The notes beneath the pieces are model-generated. The model was given only the letters and a program-made list of their open reading frames with translations, had not been told where the DNA came from and did no database searches. A program made the position numbers and the translations under genes. Positions 24,692-32,554 of a DNA stretch of 64,000 nt are shown in pieces (position 1 is the first letter of the stretch; every line of letters starts with the position of its first letter). The DNA is from Ralstonia insidiosa (GTDB taxonomy: Bacteria > Pseudomonadota > Gammaproteobacteria > Burkholderiales > Burkholderiaceae), in assembly GCF_008801405.1 (NCBI RefSeq), contig NZ_VZPV01000002.1:558001-622000 (forward strand). Reading direction: 5' to 3'.

Positions 24692-26062
24692 TCACGGCCG
24701 CCACAGCACGGCGCGATCCGGGCAGGTATCCCGGTCCAGCACGGCCTTGAGATCACTCACAACGAACGACGCACCGGGCTTGGCGAGCGACTCCACCAGC
24801 GTCCAGCCACCCTCGCGGTATTCCGTGTGCGGCACGGCCAGCACGATGGCATCTGCCGGTTTGGCATCGGCCAGGCGTGTCAGGCTGAAGCCGTATTCGT
24901 GCGTCACCTCGCCGCTGTCGGCCAGTGGGTCGACAACCTGCGTGCGGATGCCCAGCGCACCGAGCTTCTTCACGATGTCGGCCACCTTGGAGTTGCGGAT
25001 GTCGGGCACGTCTTCCTTGAACGTCATGCCAAGGATGGTCACGACGGTATGCGGGCCCAGCAGGTAGCACTGCGTCATGCGCCGCATGAGCTGGTCCACC
25101 ACAAACTGCGACATGCTGTCGTTGGTCTCGCGCGCCGCCAGAATCAGGCTGGCATTGAAGCCGCACGAGGCCGCCTTGTGCGTCAGGTAATACGGATCCA
25201 CCGAGATGCAGTGCCCGCCCACCAACCCCGGCCGGAAGTCCAAAAAGTTCCACTTGCTACGCGCAGCGGCCAGTACGTCGTGTGTGTCCACACCCAGCGT
25301 CGCCAGCAACTGAGACACCTCGTTCATCAACGCGATGTTCACGTCGCGCTGCGTGTTCTCCAGCACCTTGGCGGCCTCGGCCACCTTGATGCTCTTGGCC
25401 GGATGCACCTGCGTAACGGCGCCATACAGACGTACCAGCGCGTCGAGCGTCTCCGGTGTGTCGCCGGCCACGATCTTGGTCATCGTGGTGAGCGTGTGCA
25501 CGCGGTCGCCTGGGTTGATGCGCTCGGGTGAGTAACCGACGTGGAAGTCCTTCAAGTGTTTCAGGCCGCTGTGGCGCTCCAGCAGCGGAATGCAGATCTC
25601 TTCCGTCACGCCGGGGTAGACCGTGCTTTCGTACACGACGATGGCCCCGCGCCGCATGTGCTTGCCCACCGAGATGGATGCCTGCATCACCGGGTTCAGG
25701 TCGGGAACGCGAGCCTGGTCCACCGGCGTGGGCACTGTCACGACAATGACGTCGGCCTGCCCCAGCACCGTGGCATCGGTTGTGAAGCGCGCAGCAGCTT
25801 CAAGCAACGCGTTGCTGGTGAGCTCATTGGTCCGGTCATGTCCTTCACTCAGATCCGCCACACGTGTGGCATCAATGTCGAGCCCGGTCACGGCAAAGTG
25901 CCGCGAAAATGCCACCGCCAACGGCGCGCCCACATAACCCAGGCCAACCACGGCAATCTTGATCGTTGCAGGCTCAACCGCCAGCCTGGTCGAATCCGGC
26001 CAGCGTGGTGCCGGCTTGATGAACACGCTGTCGCCAAACGCCGACTTGCCAGTCAGTGACAT
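24692..26062 (-). CDS. nucleotide-sugar (UDP-N-acetylhexosamine type) 6-dehydrogenase
   Basis: A 456-residue NAD-dependent enzyme that oxidises the C6 hydroxyl of a UDP-sugar to a uronic acid in two steps. The Rossmann motif is IAVVGLGYVGAPLAVAFSRH; STVYPGVTEEICIPLLE, YSPERINPGD and the catalytic-Cys motif PGLVGGHCISVDPYYLTHKA (Cys near residue 282) follow. GGHCIxVDPYYL is the form of the UDP-GlcNAc/UDP-ManNAc dehydrogenases (WbpO/TviB/WecC), while UDP-glucose dehydrogenases have GGSCFPKD. This predicts an N-acetylhexosaminuronic acid precursor. It is 243 bases upstream of the GH16 gene on the same strand, so it may be a separate transcript. Confidence 0.88.
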   Translation of the reverse strand: MSLTGKSAFGDSVFIKPAPRWPDSTRLAVEPATIKIAVVGLGYVGAPLAVAFSRHFAVTGLDIDATRVADLSEGHDRTNELTSNALLEAAARFTTDATVLGQADVIVVTVPTPVDQARVPDLNPVMQASISVGKHMRRGAIVVYESTVYPGVTEEICIPLLERHSGLKHLKDFHVGYSPERINPGDRVHTLTTMTKIVAGDTPETLDALVRLYGAVTQVHPAKSIKVAEAAKVLENTQRDVNIALMNEVSQLLATLGVDTHDVLAAARSKWNFLDFRPGLVGGHCISVDPYYLTHKAASCGFNASLILAARETNDSMSQFVVDQLMRRMTQCYLLGPHTVVTILGMTFKEDVPDIRNSKVADIVKKLGALGIRTQVVDPLADSGEVTHEYGFSLTRLADAKPADAIVLAVPHTEYREGGWTLVESLAKPGASFVVSDLKAVLDRDTCPDRAVLWRP

Positions 26063-26400
26063 CGTCCTCTCCCCTCATAGGTCCAGACCGGCTACCCGAG
26101 CGCCAACCTGTTGTGATGGTTCGCCCAGACGCATTTCCGGCGGCGGCTGGCGACCAATTTTTATGAGGCGAGAATCTGCAAAGAGCGTGCCACGGCGATA
26201 GCAACATTCTGCGGATCTGATGAAAACGTTGTCATATAAGGCACGGCGGGCCGCCAAACCTGTAAGGATTGCAACGAAAAAGTGCTATGAAAAGCGCTTA
26301 AAACGTTTCGTGTTACGTAACGTCTGCCCGAGCGGGTCATGTGTGTCGTGATGAAGATCACGGAATTTGCATAATGCGGGGCGCCGGGGCGCGCGCCAGG
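26063..26400. other. intergenic region between divergent dehydrogenase and barstar genes
   Basis: 338 bases with lower GC content, holding the promoters of two divergent genes. A perfect palindrome GTTACGTAAC is at 26312-26321 inside CGTGTTACGTAACGT. AAAAGCGCTTAAAACG at 26291-26306 contains the palindrome AAGCGCTT. No gene seen. The palindromes are candidate regulator sites for the polysaccharide precursor gene. Confidence 0.5.
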
Positions 26401-26823
26401 ATGAACCGTATCGCCTACCTCTTTCAGAGTAAGGTGCCTTGCTTGGGCGGCAGGATCGGCAGCCGTGGCCATAGCTTGGTGTCCACTGACAAGACGGCTC
26501 GGCTTTTGGTGAAACCTCCCCTCGGAGAACAGGCGTTGACACGCTTAGACGTTGTAGAAATCGAACTGGGTGACATCGAATCGATTGAGCAGCTCCACGA
26601 GCGACTGATGGACAAGCTGCGGTCTCCAGCTTGGTACGGAAAGAACTGGGACGCATTCTGGGATGCGATTACGGCGCTGGTAGACATGCCACACGTTCTG
26701 CGGCTCAAACACTGGGCTGAGTTCGAACGCAAGTTCCCGAGCGAGGCAAAGGTAATGGCCGATTGCCTGCACGATATGGAGAAGCAGTTTCCGTCGTACG
26801 CTGCGCGGATTGACCGTATATGA
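26401..26823 (+). CDS. barstar-family protein (barnase-inhibitor fold), no toxin nearby
   Basis: A 140-residue protein whose residues about 40-120 match the barstar fold: VVEIELGDIESIEQLHERLM, LRSPAWYGKNWDAFWDAITA and LVDMPHVLRLKHWAEFERKF. WYGKNWDAFWD is the hallmark of the family. Barstars bind and block barnase-type ribonucleases; many bacterial relatives are immunity proteins against contact-dependent or polymorphic toxins. The N-terminal 40 residues are not family-like and the ATG at 26401 is the best guess. No ribonuclease gene is next to it, so it is an orphan immunity protein or a regulator of a distant RNase. Confidence 0.85.
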   Translation: MNRIAYLFQSKVPCLGGRIGSRGHSLVSTDKTARLLVKPPLGEQALTRLDVVEIELGDIESIEQLHERLMDKLRSPAWYGKNWDAFWDAITALVDMPHVLRLKHWAEFERKFPSEAKVMADCLHDMEKQFPSYAARIDRI

Positions 26824-26889
26824 CGGCGTTCAGCCAGTAACGACTGTCCCGATAGCGGAAGACCTTCACTTCGTTCAAGGAGCACGCCA

Positions 26890-27543
26890 ATGACCCCCAT
26901 CATCACTGCCTTTGAACGGTCGCCCGATGGCGGCAAGGGACTGGCGCGTGACACGCGCGTTCGCTGGGCGCTCGAAGAAGTGGGCCAACCCTATGAAGTT
27001 CGCCTTGTCTCGTTCCACGCGATGAAAGAGCCCGCACATCTGCACCTGCAGCCGTTCGGCCAGATTCCCACCTATGAGGCAGGCGATCTCGTCTTGTTCG
27101 AGACGGGCGCGATCATTCTCCATATCGCCGAGCGCCATGCGGGTCTATTGCCGGACGATGGCAATGCGCGGGCGCGGGCAATCACGTGGATGTTTGCGGC
27201 GCTCAACACCGTGGAGCCGCCGATCCTCGAACTCTCCACCGCCAAGTTTCAGGAGGGCGACAAGCCCTGGACCCAGGCGCGCCTGCCGTTGATCATGGAT
27301 CGCATCCGCCATCGGCTAGACCAGCTTTCTGCCCGCCTGGGCAATGCGGATTGGCTCGATGGAGCGTTCAGCGCGGGGGATCTGCTGATGGTGTCGGTGC
27401 TGCTCAGGCTGCGGTCATCGGGCCTGCTGGATGCGTTTCCGACGCTGGCGGCCTATGTTGCTCGTGGTGAAGCGCGGCCTGCTTACCAGCGGGCTTTTGC
27501 GGCGCAGTTGGCGGTGTTCACGGGCAAGCCATCGGCTGGTTGA
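26890..27543 (+). CDS. glutathione S-transferase
   Basis: A 217-residue protein with an N-terminal thioredoxin-like domain (KGLARDTRVRWALEEVGQPY, LHLQPFGQIPTYEAGD, LVLFETGAIILHIAERH) and an all-helical C-terminal domain (WLDGAFSAGDLLMVSVLLRL). The FETGAIILHIAE stretch corresponds to the glutathione-binding ES-x-AI motif with T in place of S. AGGAGCACGCCA before the ATG gives a ribosome binding site. Substrate unknown; probably detoxification. It follows the barstar gene by 66 bases and may be transcribed with it. Confidence 0.9.
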   Translation: MTPIITAFERSPDGGKGLARDTRVRWALEEVGQPYEVRLVSFHAMKEPAHLHLQPFGQIPTYEAGDLVLFETGAIILHIAERHAGLLPDDGNARARAITWMFAALNTVEPPILELSTAKFQEGDKPWTQARLPLIMDRIRHRLDQLSARLGNADWLDGAFSAGDLLMVSVLLRLRSSGLLDAFPTLAAYVARGEARPAYQRAFAAQLAVFTGKPSAG

Positions 27544-27594
27544 TGAAAGGCCGCGTTGGGCCCCAGCCACGCTTCAACCGCCGCTGCACGCCGC

Positions 27595-28242
27595 TTAATA
27601 AACGCCCGCCAGCTTCAACGCATCGACGCACATATGTGCGCCCAGTACAGCCAGCACAGTGCCCATCGCCCAGCGTTGTGCCAGCAGCAGCCCTGGTCGA
27701 CGCGATAGCAGCGTCGCCATGCTGCCGGAGCAGATTGCCACCAGGCCATTGACGGTGGCGAATGCGACGATCAATGACCCGCCAAGCGCGAGCGATTGCT
27801 TGAGAACGCTCCCGTGCTGATAGTCGATGAACTGCGGCAGCAGCGACAGAAATATCATCGCGAGCTTGGGGTTCAACAGGCTTGTGGTTGCGCCCATCAT
27901 CAGCAACCTGCGCGGCTGCTCACGTGGAAGATCGCGAACCTCCAGAGGAGACCGGCCACCCGGCCGCACTGCCTGCCACGCCAGGTAGAACAGATAAGCC
28001 GCGCCCACCGCACCCAGAACGCTGCCGGCATACGGCACGCTCAGAAAGAACGCCGTGATACCGAACGCCGCCCCAAACATGTAGAAGAGGTAGCCGAGCA
28101 TGACGCCCGCCAGCGAGATCAATCCCGCCGTGCGCCCTTGCGCGATCGAGCGCGACATCACGTAGACCATGTTCGGGCCTGGTGTCACGGCAAGCATGCC
28201 GCCGACTGCCAGAAATCCGTAAATTGACCCCGCACCCTGCAT
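27595..28242 (-). CDS. LysE/RhtB-family amino-acid exporter
   Basis: A 215-residue inner-membrane protein of about six helices. The family signature GGMLAVTPGPNMVYVMSRSI is near the N-terminus, with GLISLAGVMLGYLFYMFGAA and GATTSLLNPKLAMIFLSLLP following. RhtB-type proteins export homoserine, threonine, lysine, arginine or related compounds; the substrate here is open. GGAGGAG about 10 bases before ATG 28242 supports this start over a longer frame. It is divergent from a LysR regulator, the classic LysE/LysG arrangement, which suggests substrate-induced export. Confidence 0.92.
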   Translation of the reverse strand: MQGAGSIYGFLAVGGMLAVTPGPNMVYVMSRSIAQGRTAGLISLAGVMLGYLFYMFGAAFGITAFFLSVPYAGSVLGAVGAAYLFYLAWQAVRPGGRSPLEVRDLPREQPRRLLMMGATTSLLNPKLAMIFLSLLPQFIDYQHGSVLKQSLALGGSLIVAFATVNGLVAICSGSMATLLSRRPGLLLAQRWAMGTVLAVLGAHMCVDALKLAGVY

Positions 28243-28283
28243 GTTCGTGGGCTCCTCCAAGTACTCGTTGTTCGTAGTATCGG

Positions 28284-28310
28284 ATTCGTGTTTGCTCCAG
28301 TAAAACGAAT
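28284..28310. promoter_or_regulatory. candidate LysR binding site for the lysE-like gene
   Basis: ATTCGT (28284-28289) and ACGAAT (28305-28310) form a perfect 6-bp inverted repeat with a 15-base centre, in the 103-bp gap between the divergent LysE-like and LysR genes. LysR-type regulators commonly bind such interrupted palindromes. Confidence 0.5.
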
Positions 28311-28345
28311 TAAACTGAACCGATTCCTCAGGTTTTCTGACGAAA

Positions 28346-29194
28346 ATGAAGAAGCTCGATCTGGATGTACTGGAGATGCTGGTGGCCGTTGCCGAGACGG
28401 GATCGTTTGTGCGTGGGGCGGAATCCGTGCATCGGTCACCGTCGGCGGTGAGCATGCAGATCAAGGGGCTGGAAGAAGCGCTGGGCAAGCCGCTTTTCGT
28501 GCGGAGCACCCGCAGCGTGGCGATTACCGCAGAAGGCAAAACACTGCTGGACTATGGCCGCCGCATGCTCGCGATGCGCGATGAGGCATGGGCCTCGGTC
28601 GTCCGCCCGGAGATCAAGGGCCGCGTCACAATCGGCGTTCCGGATGACTACGCCTCATCATTGCTGCCGCAGGTTTTGGGCAAGTTTGCGGTTGCGCATC
28701 CGCGTGTGGAAATCCGGGTCATCGGCCTGCCCAGCAGTGCGCTTGCTCCACTGCTCAAGGACAACACGCTGGACCTGGCCTGCATGACGAAAACGAAAGG
28801 CATTGCGGGCGAATTCGTCCGGTACGAGCCGATGGTGTGGGCCGGGTCGCCCGCAAGAAAGGTGTGGCAGGAGCGCCCGCTTCCGATTGCCGTGTTTGCG
28901 CAGGGCAGTACGGCACGTGCCTACGCCATCAGTGCGCTGCAGCGGGAAAACATCAAGTACCGGATGTCTTACGAAAGCCCCAGCCTGCTGGGCCTGATCA
29001 GCATGGTTGAAGCTGGGCTCGCCATCGCGCCGCTTGCCAGATGCAGTGTGCCGGCGCACCTTGTTCAGCTATCGCAGAATGAGGGGCTGCCGCCCCTGGA
29101 TGATCTGGAGGTGGTGCTCGCCCGCAGCGCTCGGTCCGGACGGCCGCCCTGCGATTTTCTTGCTGAGCAGATCTTGGCGGAGTTGCGGAGTTGA
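28346..29194 (+). CDS. LysR-type transcriptional regulator, divergent from the amino-acid exporter
   Basis: A 282-residue LysR protein. The N-terminal winged helix is LDVLEMLVAVAETGSFVRGA followed by ESVHRSPSAVSMQIKGLEEA and LGKPLFVRSTRSVAITAEG; the effector domain runs from about residue 90 (GRVTIGVPDDYASSLLPQVL). By gene order it should control the exporter in response to an amino acid, as ArgP/LysG does, but the ligand is unknown. Its stop codon lies 60 bases before the HEAT-repeat gene, so the two could share a transcript. Confidence 0.92.
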   Translation: MKKLDLDVLEMLVAVAETGSFVRGAESVHRSPSAVSMQIKGLEEALGKPLFVRSTRSVAITAEGKTLLDYGRRMLAMRDEAWASVVRPEIKGRVTIGVPDDYASSLLPQVLGKFAVAHPRVEIRVIGLPSSALAPLLKDNTLDLACMTKTKGIAGEFVRYEPMVWAGSPARKVWQERPLPIAVFAQGSTARAYAISALQRENIKYRMSYESPSLLGLISMVEAGLAIAPLARCSVPAHLVQLSQNEGLPPLDDLEVVLARSARSGRPPCDFLAEQILAELRS

Positions 29195-29253
29195 GCGGGT
29201 TGCTTGATGACAGACATCGCCCACAGCACGCGAAATTGAAAATCGATAGCCAA

Positions 29254-30069
29254 ATGACACTTAGCCTAAAAAGCCTCGTCGGTATGGCACTTCAAGATTG
29301 GGGGAGTGACGAGAGCTGGCAAGCAATTTCGGAACTCCAGATGCGCGGATCGCCGGAGGCACTGGCCCTTGCCCGCAGGTTGGCAAACAGTCGAAATTGT
29401 CGAAAGCGTGCGCTTGGCCTGTATATGGCGTCGCAGCTGTACCGACGCCAAAAAGGTGTTCCTTTTGGAATTGCTAAGTACGCTGTAGAAGACACACAGG
29501 AAATGCTGTTGGCGGGATTGCATGACATCAGTCTTGACGCACTTTTTGCAGCAATCTCTGGGCTTGGTCACCGGCCACACCCGCTTGCGTTGCCAGAGCT
29601 CGTCAAGTTCGCTTCGCACCCCAACCAAAGAGTTCGCTTTGAAGTTGCAGTTGCGTTGGGCGGCTATCCCGAGCCTGACGCAGTTGATGCGTTGTTACGC
29701 CTTGCCAAAGACGACTCAGATGCTGTTCGTGACTGGGCCACGTTTGGAATTGGCTCCATGCACGAGGTGGATAGTCAAAGGATCCGCGATCTGCTATGGG
29801 ACAACCTCCAAGACACGGACGAGGATGTTAGAGGTGAAGCACTGGTCGGTTTGGCCATTCGCAAAGATGAAAGAGTCATCCCGGTTCTACTGAAACAGCT
29901 GGACACGAACTGCCGTGCGTATGAACTGAGTGCTTCGGAAGCGATTGGAAGTCCGCATCTGTTGGAGCGCCTCAATGCAATAAGGGACTCAGTAGCCAAC
30001 GAAAACAACATTCGCTCACATTGGTATGGTTGCCTCTTGGACGCAATCGATGCGTGCGGTAGGAAATAG
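29254..30069 (+). CDS. HEAT-repeat protein
   Basis: A 271-residue soluble alpha-solenoid protein. Repeating two-helix units are visible between residues about 100 and 250, for example HPNQRVRFEVAVALGGYPEP, DSDAVRDWATFGIGSMHEVD and DEDVRGEALVGLAIRKDER, each with the HEAT/PBS-lyase pattern DxxVRxxAxxALG. It is a scaffold type used for protein-protein contacts; no catalytic site is seen. ATG 29254 is favoured over a frame extending into the LysR gene. GC content is clearly lower than in the neighbours, which may point to recent acquisition. Function unknown. Confidence 0.8.
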   Translation: MTLSLKSLVGMALQDWGSDESWQAISELQMRGSPEALALARRLANSRNCRKRALGLYMASQLYRRQKGVPFGIAKYAVEDTQEMLLAGLHDISLDALFAAISGLGHRPHPLALPELVKFASHPNQRVRFEVAVALGGYPEPDAVDALLRLAKDDSDAVRDWATFGIGSMHEVDSQRIRDLLWDNLQDTDEDVRGEALVGLAIRKDERVIPVLLKQLDTNCRAYELSASEAIGSPHLLERLNAIRDSVANENNIRSHWYGCLLDAIDACGRK

Positions 30070-30306
30070 TCGAGGACTTCTCGGATGCGTCCGAACGTCT
30101 GGTGCGGAGAGACGTGAGCGCCATGCTTGGCGCGAAAATGATCGCTGACTGCTCAGTACGCGAGCGGCGACTTTCTGCCACCAAGAAACATCCAGCGCTA
30201 TCTACGTAGATGAGACATCGCCCAGCACTACAACATCATTTCCAAGGCGCCGGAAAGCCCTGGAATGCCTGAATAAATCACACAACCCGCCTCTGGAGTT
30301 GCCAAC

Positions 30307-30699
30307 ATGCCTGCATCCGGAACAGATCTGCGCTCGTTCTCTTTTGTGCTTGCAGTACCCGATCTTCAGCGGAGCGCCCACTATTTTCGTGACGCTCTTG
30401 GGTTTCAGCTTGCGTGGCCTGAAGGTTCAGATTGGCAACTCGCGACACGAAATGGTGTACGCATCATGATGGGGCACTGCCCTGACGCACTTCCACCTTC
30501 CGCAACCGGCGACCATAGCTATTTCGGCTATCTCGAAGTGGACGATGCGGATGCGCTTCACAACGAGTTTGTCAGCAACGGCGCCATCATTCTTCAGGCC
30601 CCGGCCGACAAAGCGCATGGCATGCGGGAGTTTGTTGTGGCAACGCCGGACGGGCACCGTATGGTGGTGGGACAAGATCTGTCCGGGAAAGACGAGTAA
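30307..30699 (+). CDS. VOC-family (glyoxalase/bleomycin-resistance fold) protein
   Basis: A 130-residue protein with two VOC modules: SFSFVLAVPDLQRSAHYFRD followed by ALGFQLAWPEGSDWQLA, and HSYFGYLEVDDADALHNEFV followed by FVVATPDGHRMVVGQ. The TPDGHRMV ending is typical of bleomycin-resistance-like and glyoxalase-like small VOC proteins. Substrate and metal use are not evident. It stands alone between two unrelated genes. Confidence 0.88.
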   Translation: MPASGTDLRSFSFVLAVPDLQRSAHYFRDALGFQLAWPEGSDWQLATRNGVRIMMGHCPDALPPSATGDHSYFGYLEVDDADALHNEFVSNGAIILQAPADKAHGMREFVVATPDGHRMVVGQDLSGKDE

Positions 30700-30796
30700 A
30701 GCATCAGGCCCAAGGTCATTGCCAGGAATCTCGCCCTAACACCCACTCCAGCGGACTCTCGGTGCAGACGCTGAACAAACTCGTTGGCCTAGTGAG

Positions 30797-31366
30797 ATGC
30801 ACAGCCCAAAACTCACGTTCAGCAATCAGGAAGCCTGGGAAGCCTGGCTCGAAGCCAACGCAGAGGCTGTGCCCGGTGTCTGGCTTCGCATCGCCAAGCG
30901 ATCTGCCGACCAATCCACCGTGTCTTATGTACAGGCACTTGAGAGCGCGCTTTGCTACGGGTGGATTGATGGGCAGAAGCAAGCGGAAAACGAGCACTAC
31001 TGGCTACAGCGATTTACGCCTCGAACCGCCAAAAGCATCTGGTCCAAGATCAACAAGGCAAAAGCCGAGGTATTGATCTCCGCCGGAAGGATGCGGCCCG
31101 CGGGGCTTCGTGCAATCGATCAAGCCAAGCGCGACGGGCGTTGGGAGGCTGCCTATTCATCTGCGAGTACATCGACCGTGCCCGATGACCTGCAGCAGGC
31201 GCTCGATGCCAACCCGAAGGCAAAGCAATTCTTCGCCACCCTGAACAGCCAGAACCGGTTCGCCATTCTGTTCAGAATCCAGAACGTGAAGAAGGCCGAA
31301 ACGCGTGCAAGGAAAATCGCTCAGTTCGTTGACATGCTGAACAATGGCGAAAGGCTCCACCCGTAG
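30797..31366 (+). CDS. YdeI/OmpD-associated family protein
   Basis: A 189-residue protein: LTFSNQEAWEAWLEANAEAV, GVWLRIAKRSADQSTVSYVQ, ALCYGWIDGQKQAENEHYWL, QRFTPRTAKSIWSKINKAKA and FATLNSQNRFAILFRIQNVK. The GWIDGQ and QRFTPR-x-SxWSKIN stretches are diagnostic for the bacteriocin-protection/YdeI-like family. Members have been linked to resistance to cationic peptides or to metal stress, but a biochemical role is not settled. Single gene, 97 bases after the VOC gene. Confidence 0.9.
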   Translation: MHSPKLTFSNQEAWEAWLEANAEAVPGVWLRIAKRSADQSTVSYVQALESALCYGWIDGQKQAENEHYWLQRFTPRTAKSIWSKINKAKAEVLISAGRMRPAGLRAIDQAKRDGRWEAAYSSASTSTVPDDLQQALDANPKAKQFFATLNSQNRFAILFRIQNVKKAETRARKIAQFVDMLNNGERLHP

Positions 31367-31467
31367 CATTCCCCCAAAACAGACGGTCCGGCACCTCCTG
31401 GCGCCAGCCCCTGTCTTTGCTGCAGATGCGCGAGTGCGCTAGCTGGAACACCGAAAGCCGACGGGTT

Positions 31468-32391
31468 TCAGGCTGCTGCGGCCAGTTGCGCCGCATCTTG
31501 CGGATCGCCGCCCAGAATGTCGACCAGATCGGTCAGCATCCGCGCCAGCTCACCCGTCATCAGGGCAACGTCCGAATCGAAGCGTTCGTCGTCGTTTTGC
31601 GCGGTGGGGTCTGCCGCCTCCTTGATCACGTCGAGCGGCGTGACGCGCTTGATCGTGAGCGATGGCGTCAGCAGGAAAGAGACGCGGTCATCCCAGGTCA
31701 TAGCGAGGCGCATGCATTGTTTGCCGGCCTCGATGTGCCGCCGCATGTCGTCCGCTTCCAGCGCGTGGCCGACGTATCGCACCGTGGCGCCGCCTTCTCC
31801 GGTGGAGCGCAGCTCAGCGTCCTGGTCTACGGTGAATCCGCCCGGGGCCTCGCCGGACAGCAGCCACTCCGTCATCGCGGCAACCGGTGAGTGCGCCACA
31901 TGCACGTTGGCGAGCGGCAGCTGGTCGATCGATTTCACAAGCAGGCCGCGAACCTCGTCGGCAACCGTCTGAGAAGCGGCATCGATGACGAGCCAGCCGT
32001 TGACGGGGTCGATCCACACCCGGGTATCGCGGCGGATGCTGAACGCGCGCGGCAGCAACTCGTCGGTCACCTGCTCCTTGAGTTCGCGCAGTTGCTTGCG
32101 CCCGGGCTTGAAGCCCTGCTGCTCTTCCATTTCAAGCGCGCGGGCTTTGGTCACCTGATTGACCACCGATGCCGGAAGCAGCTTCTTCTCAGCGCGAAAC
32201 GTCAGCAGCATCTGCCGGTTGATCGAGTACACGAGCGCGCCGTCGTCGCGGGGCGATGCCCATCCGAAGCTCTGCTTCTCGACGCTGTTGCCCGGTTGGA
32301 ACGCATGGGGCGCCAACCATTGTTCAAGCTGATCAGGGGTAACGGCCCAAGGTGCCGGAAGACGATGAAGCTGGAGATTCTTGAACCACAT
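31468..32391 (-). CDS. rdgC: recombination-associated protein RdgC
   Basis: A 307-residue DNA-binding ring protein; E. coli RdgC has 303. It starts MWFKNLQLHRLPAPWAVTPD and has the family blocks NSVEKQSFGWASPRDDGALV, INRQMLLTFRAEKKLLPASV and IDPVNGWLVIDAASQTVADE. Near the end come RHIEAGKQCMRLAMTWDDRV and SFLLTPSLTIKRVTPLDVIK. RdgC dimers encircle DNA and limit RecA activity, and are also linked to replication restart. ATG 32391 is chosen by comparison with the family; an upstream extension has no support. Single gene on the minus strand. Confidence 0.95.
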   Translation of the reverse strand: MWFKNLQLHRLPAPWAVTPDQLEQWLAPHAFQPGNSVEKQSFGWASPRDDGALVYSINRQMLLTFRAEKKLLPASVVNQVTKARALEMEEQQGFKPGRKQLRELKEQVTDELLPRAFSIRRDTRVWIDPVNGWLVIDAASQTVADEVRGLLVKSIDQLPLANVHVAHSPVAAMTEWLLSGEAPGGFTVDQDAELRSTGEGGATVRYVGHALEADDMRRHIEAGKQCMRLAMTWDDRVSFLLTPSLTIKRVTPLDVIKEAADPTAQNDDERFDSDVALMTGELARMLTDLVDILGGDPQDAAQLAAAA

Positions 32392-32486
32392 GGCAGGGAG
32401 GGGAGTCCGGGCAAAGTCCGCGATTTTAAATGACGCGGCGCTCCCGGGCCCATTGCTGCCATTCCGACTGCGGCCGCGCACCAAGC

Positions 32487-32520
32487 AAAAGGGGCCGGCA
32501 CCCCTCGGTACCGGCCCCTT
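32487..32520 (-). terminator. rho-independent terminator of the symporter operon
   Basis: AAGGGGCCGG (32489-32498) and CCGGCCCCTT (32511-32520) form a perfect 10-bp stem. Read on the minus strand it is followed by TTTT and the tail GCTTGGTGC. It lies 35 bases after the symporter stop codon. The plus strand side (TTCTTCTT) is pyrimidine-rich, so it could act weakly both ways. Confidence 0.8.
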
Positions 32521-32554
32521 CTTCTTCGTTACTGCAGATGCGCTAGCGCACCAA

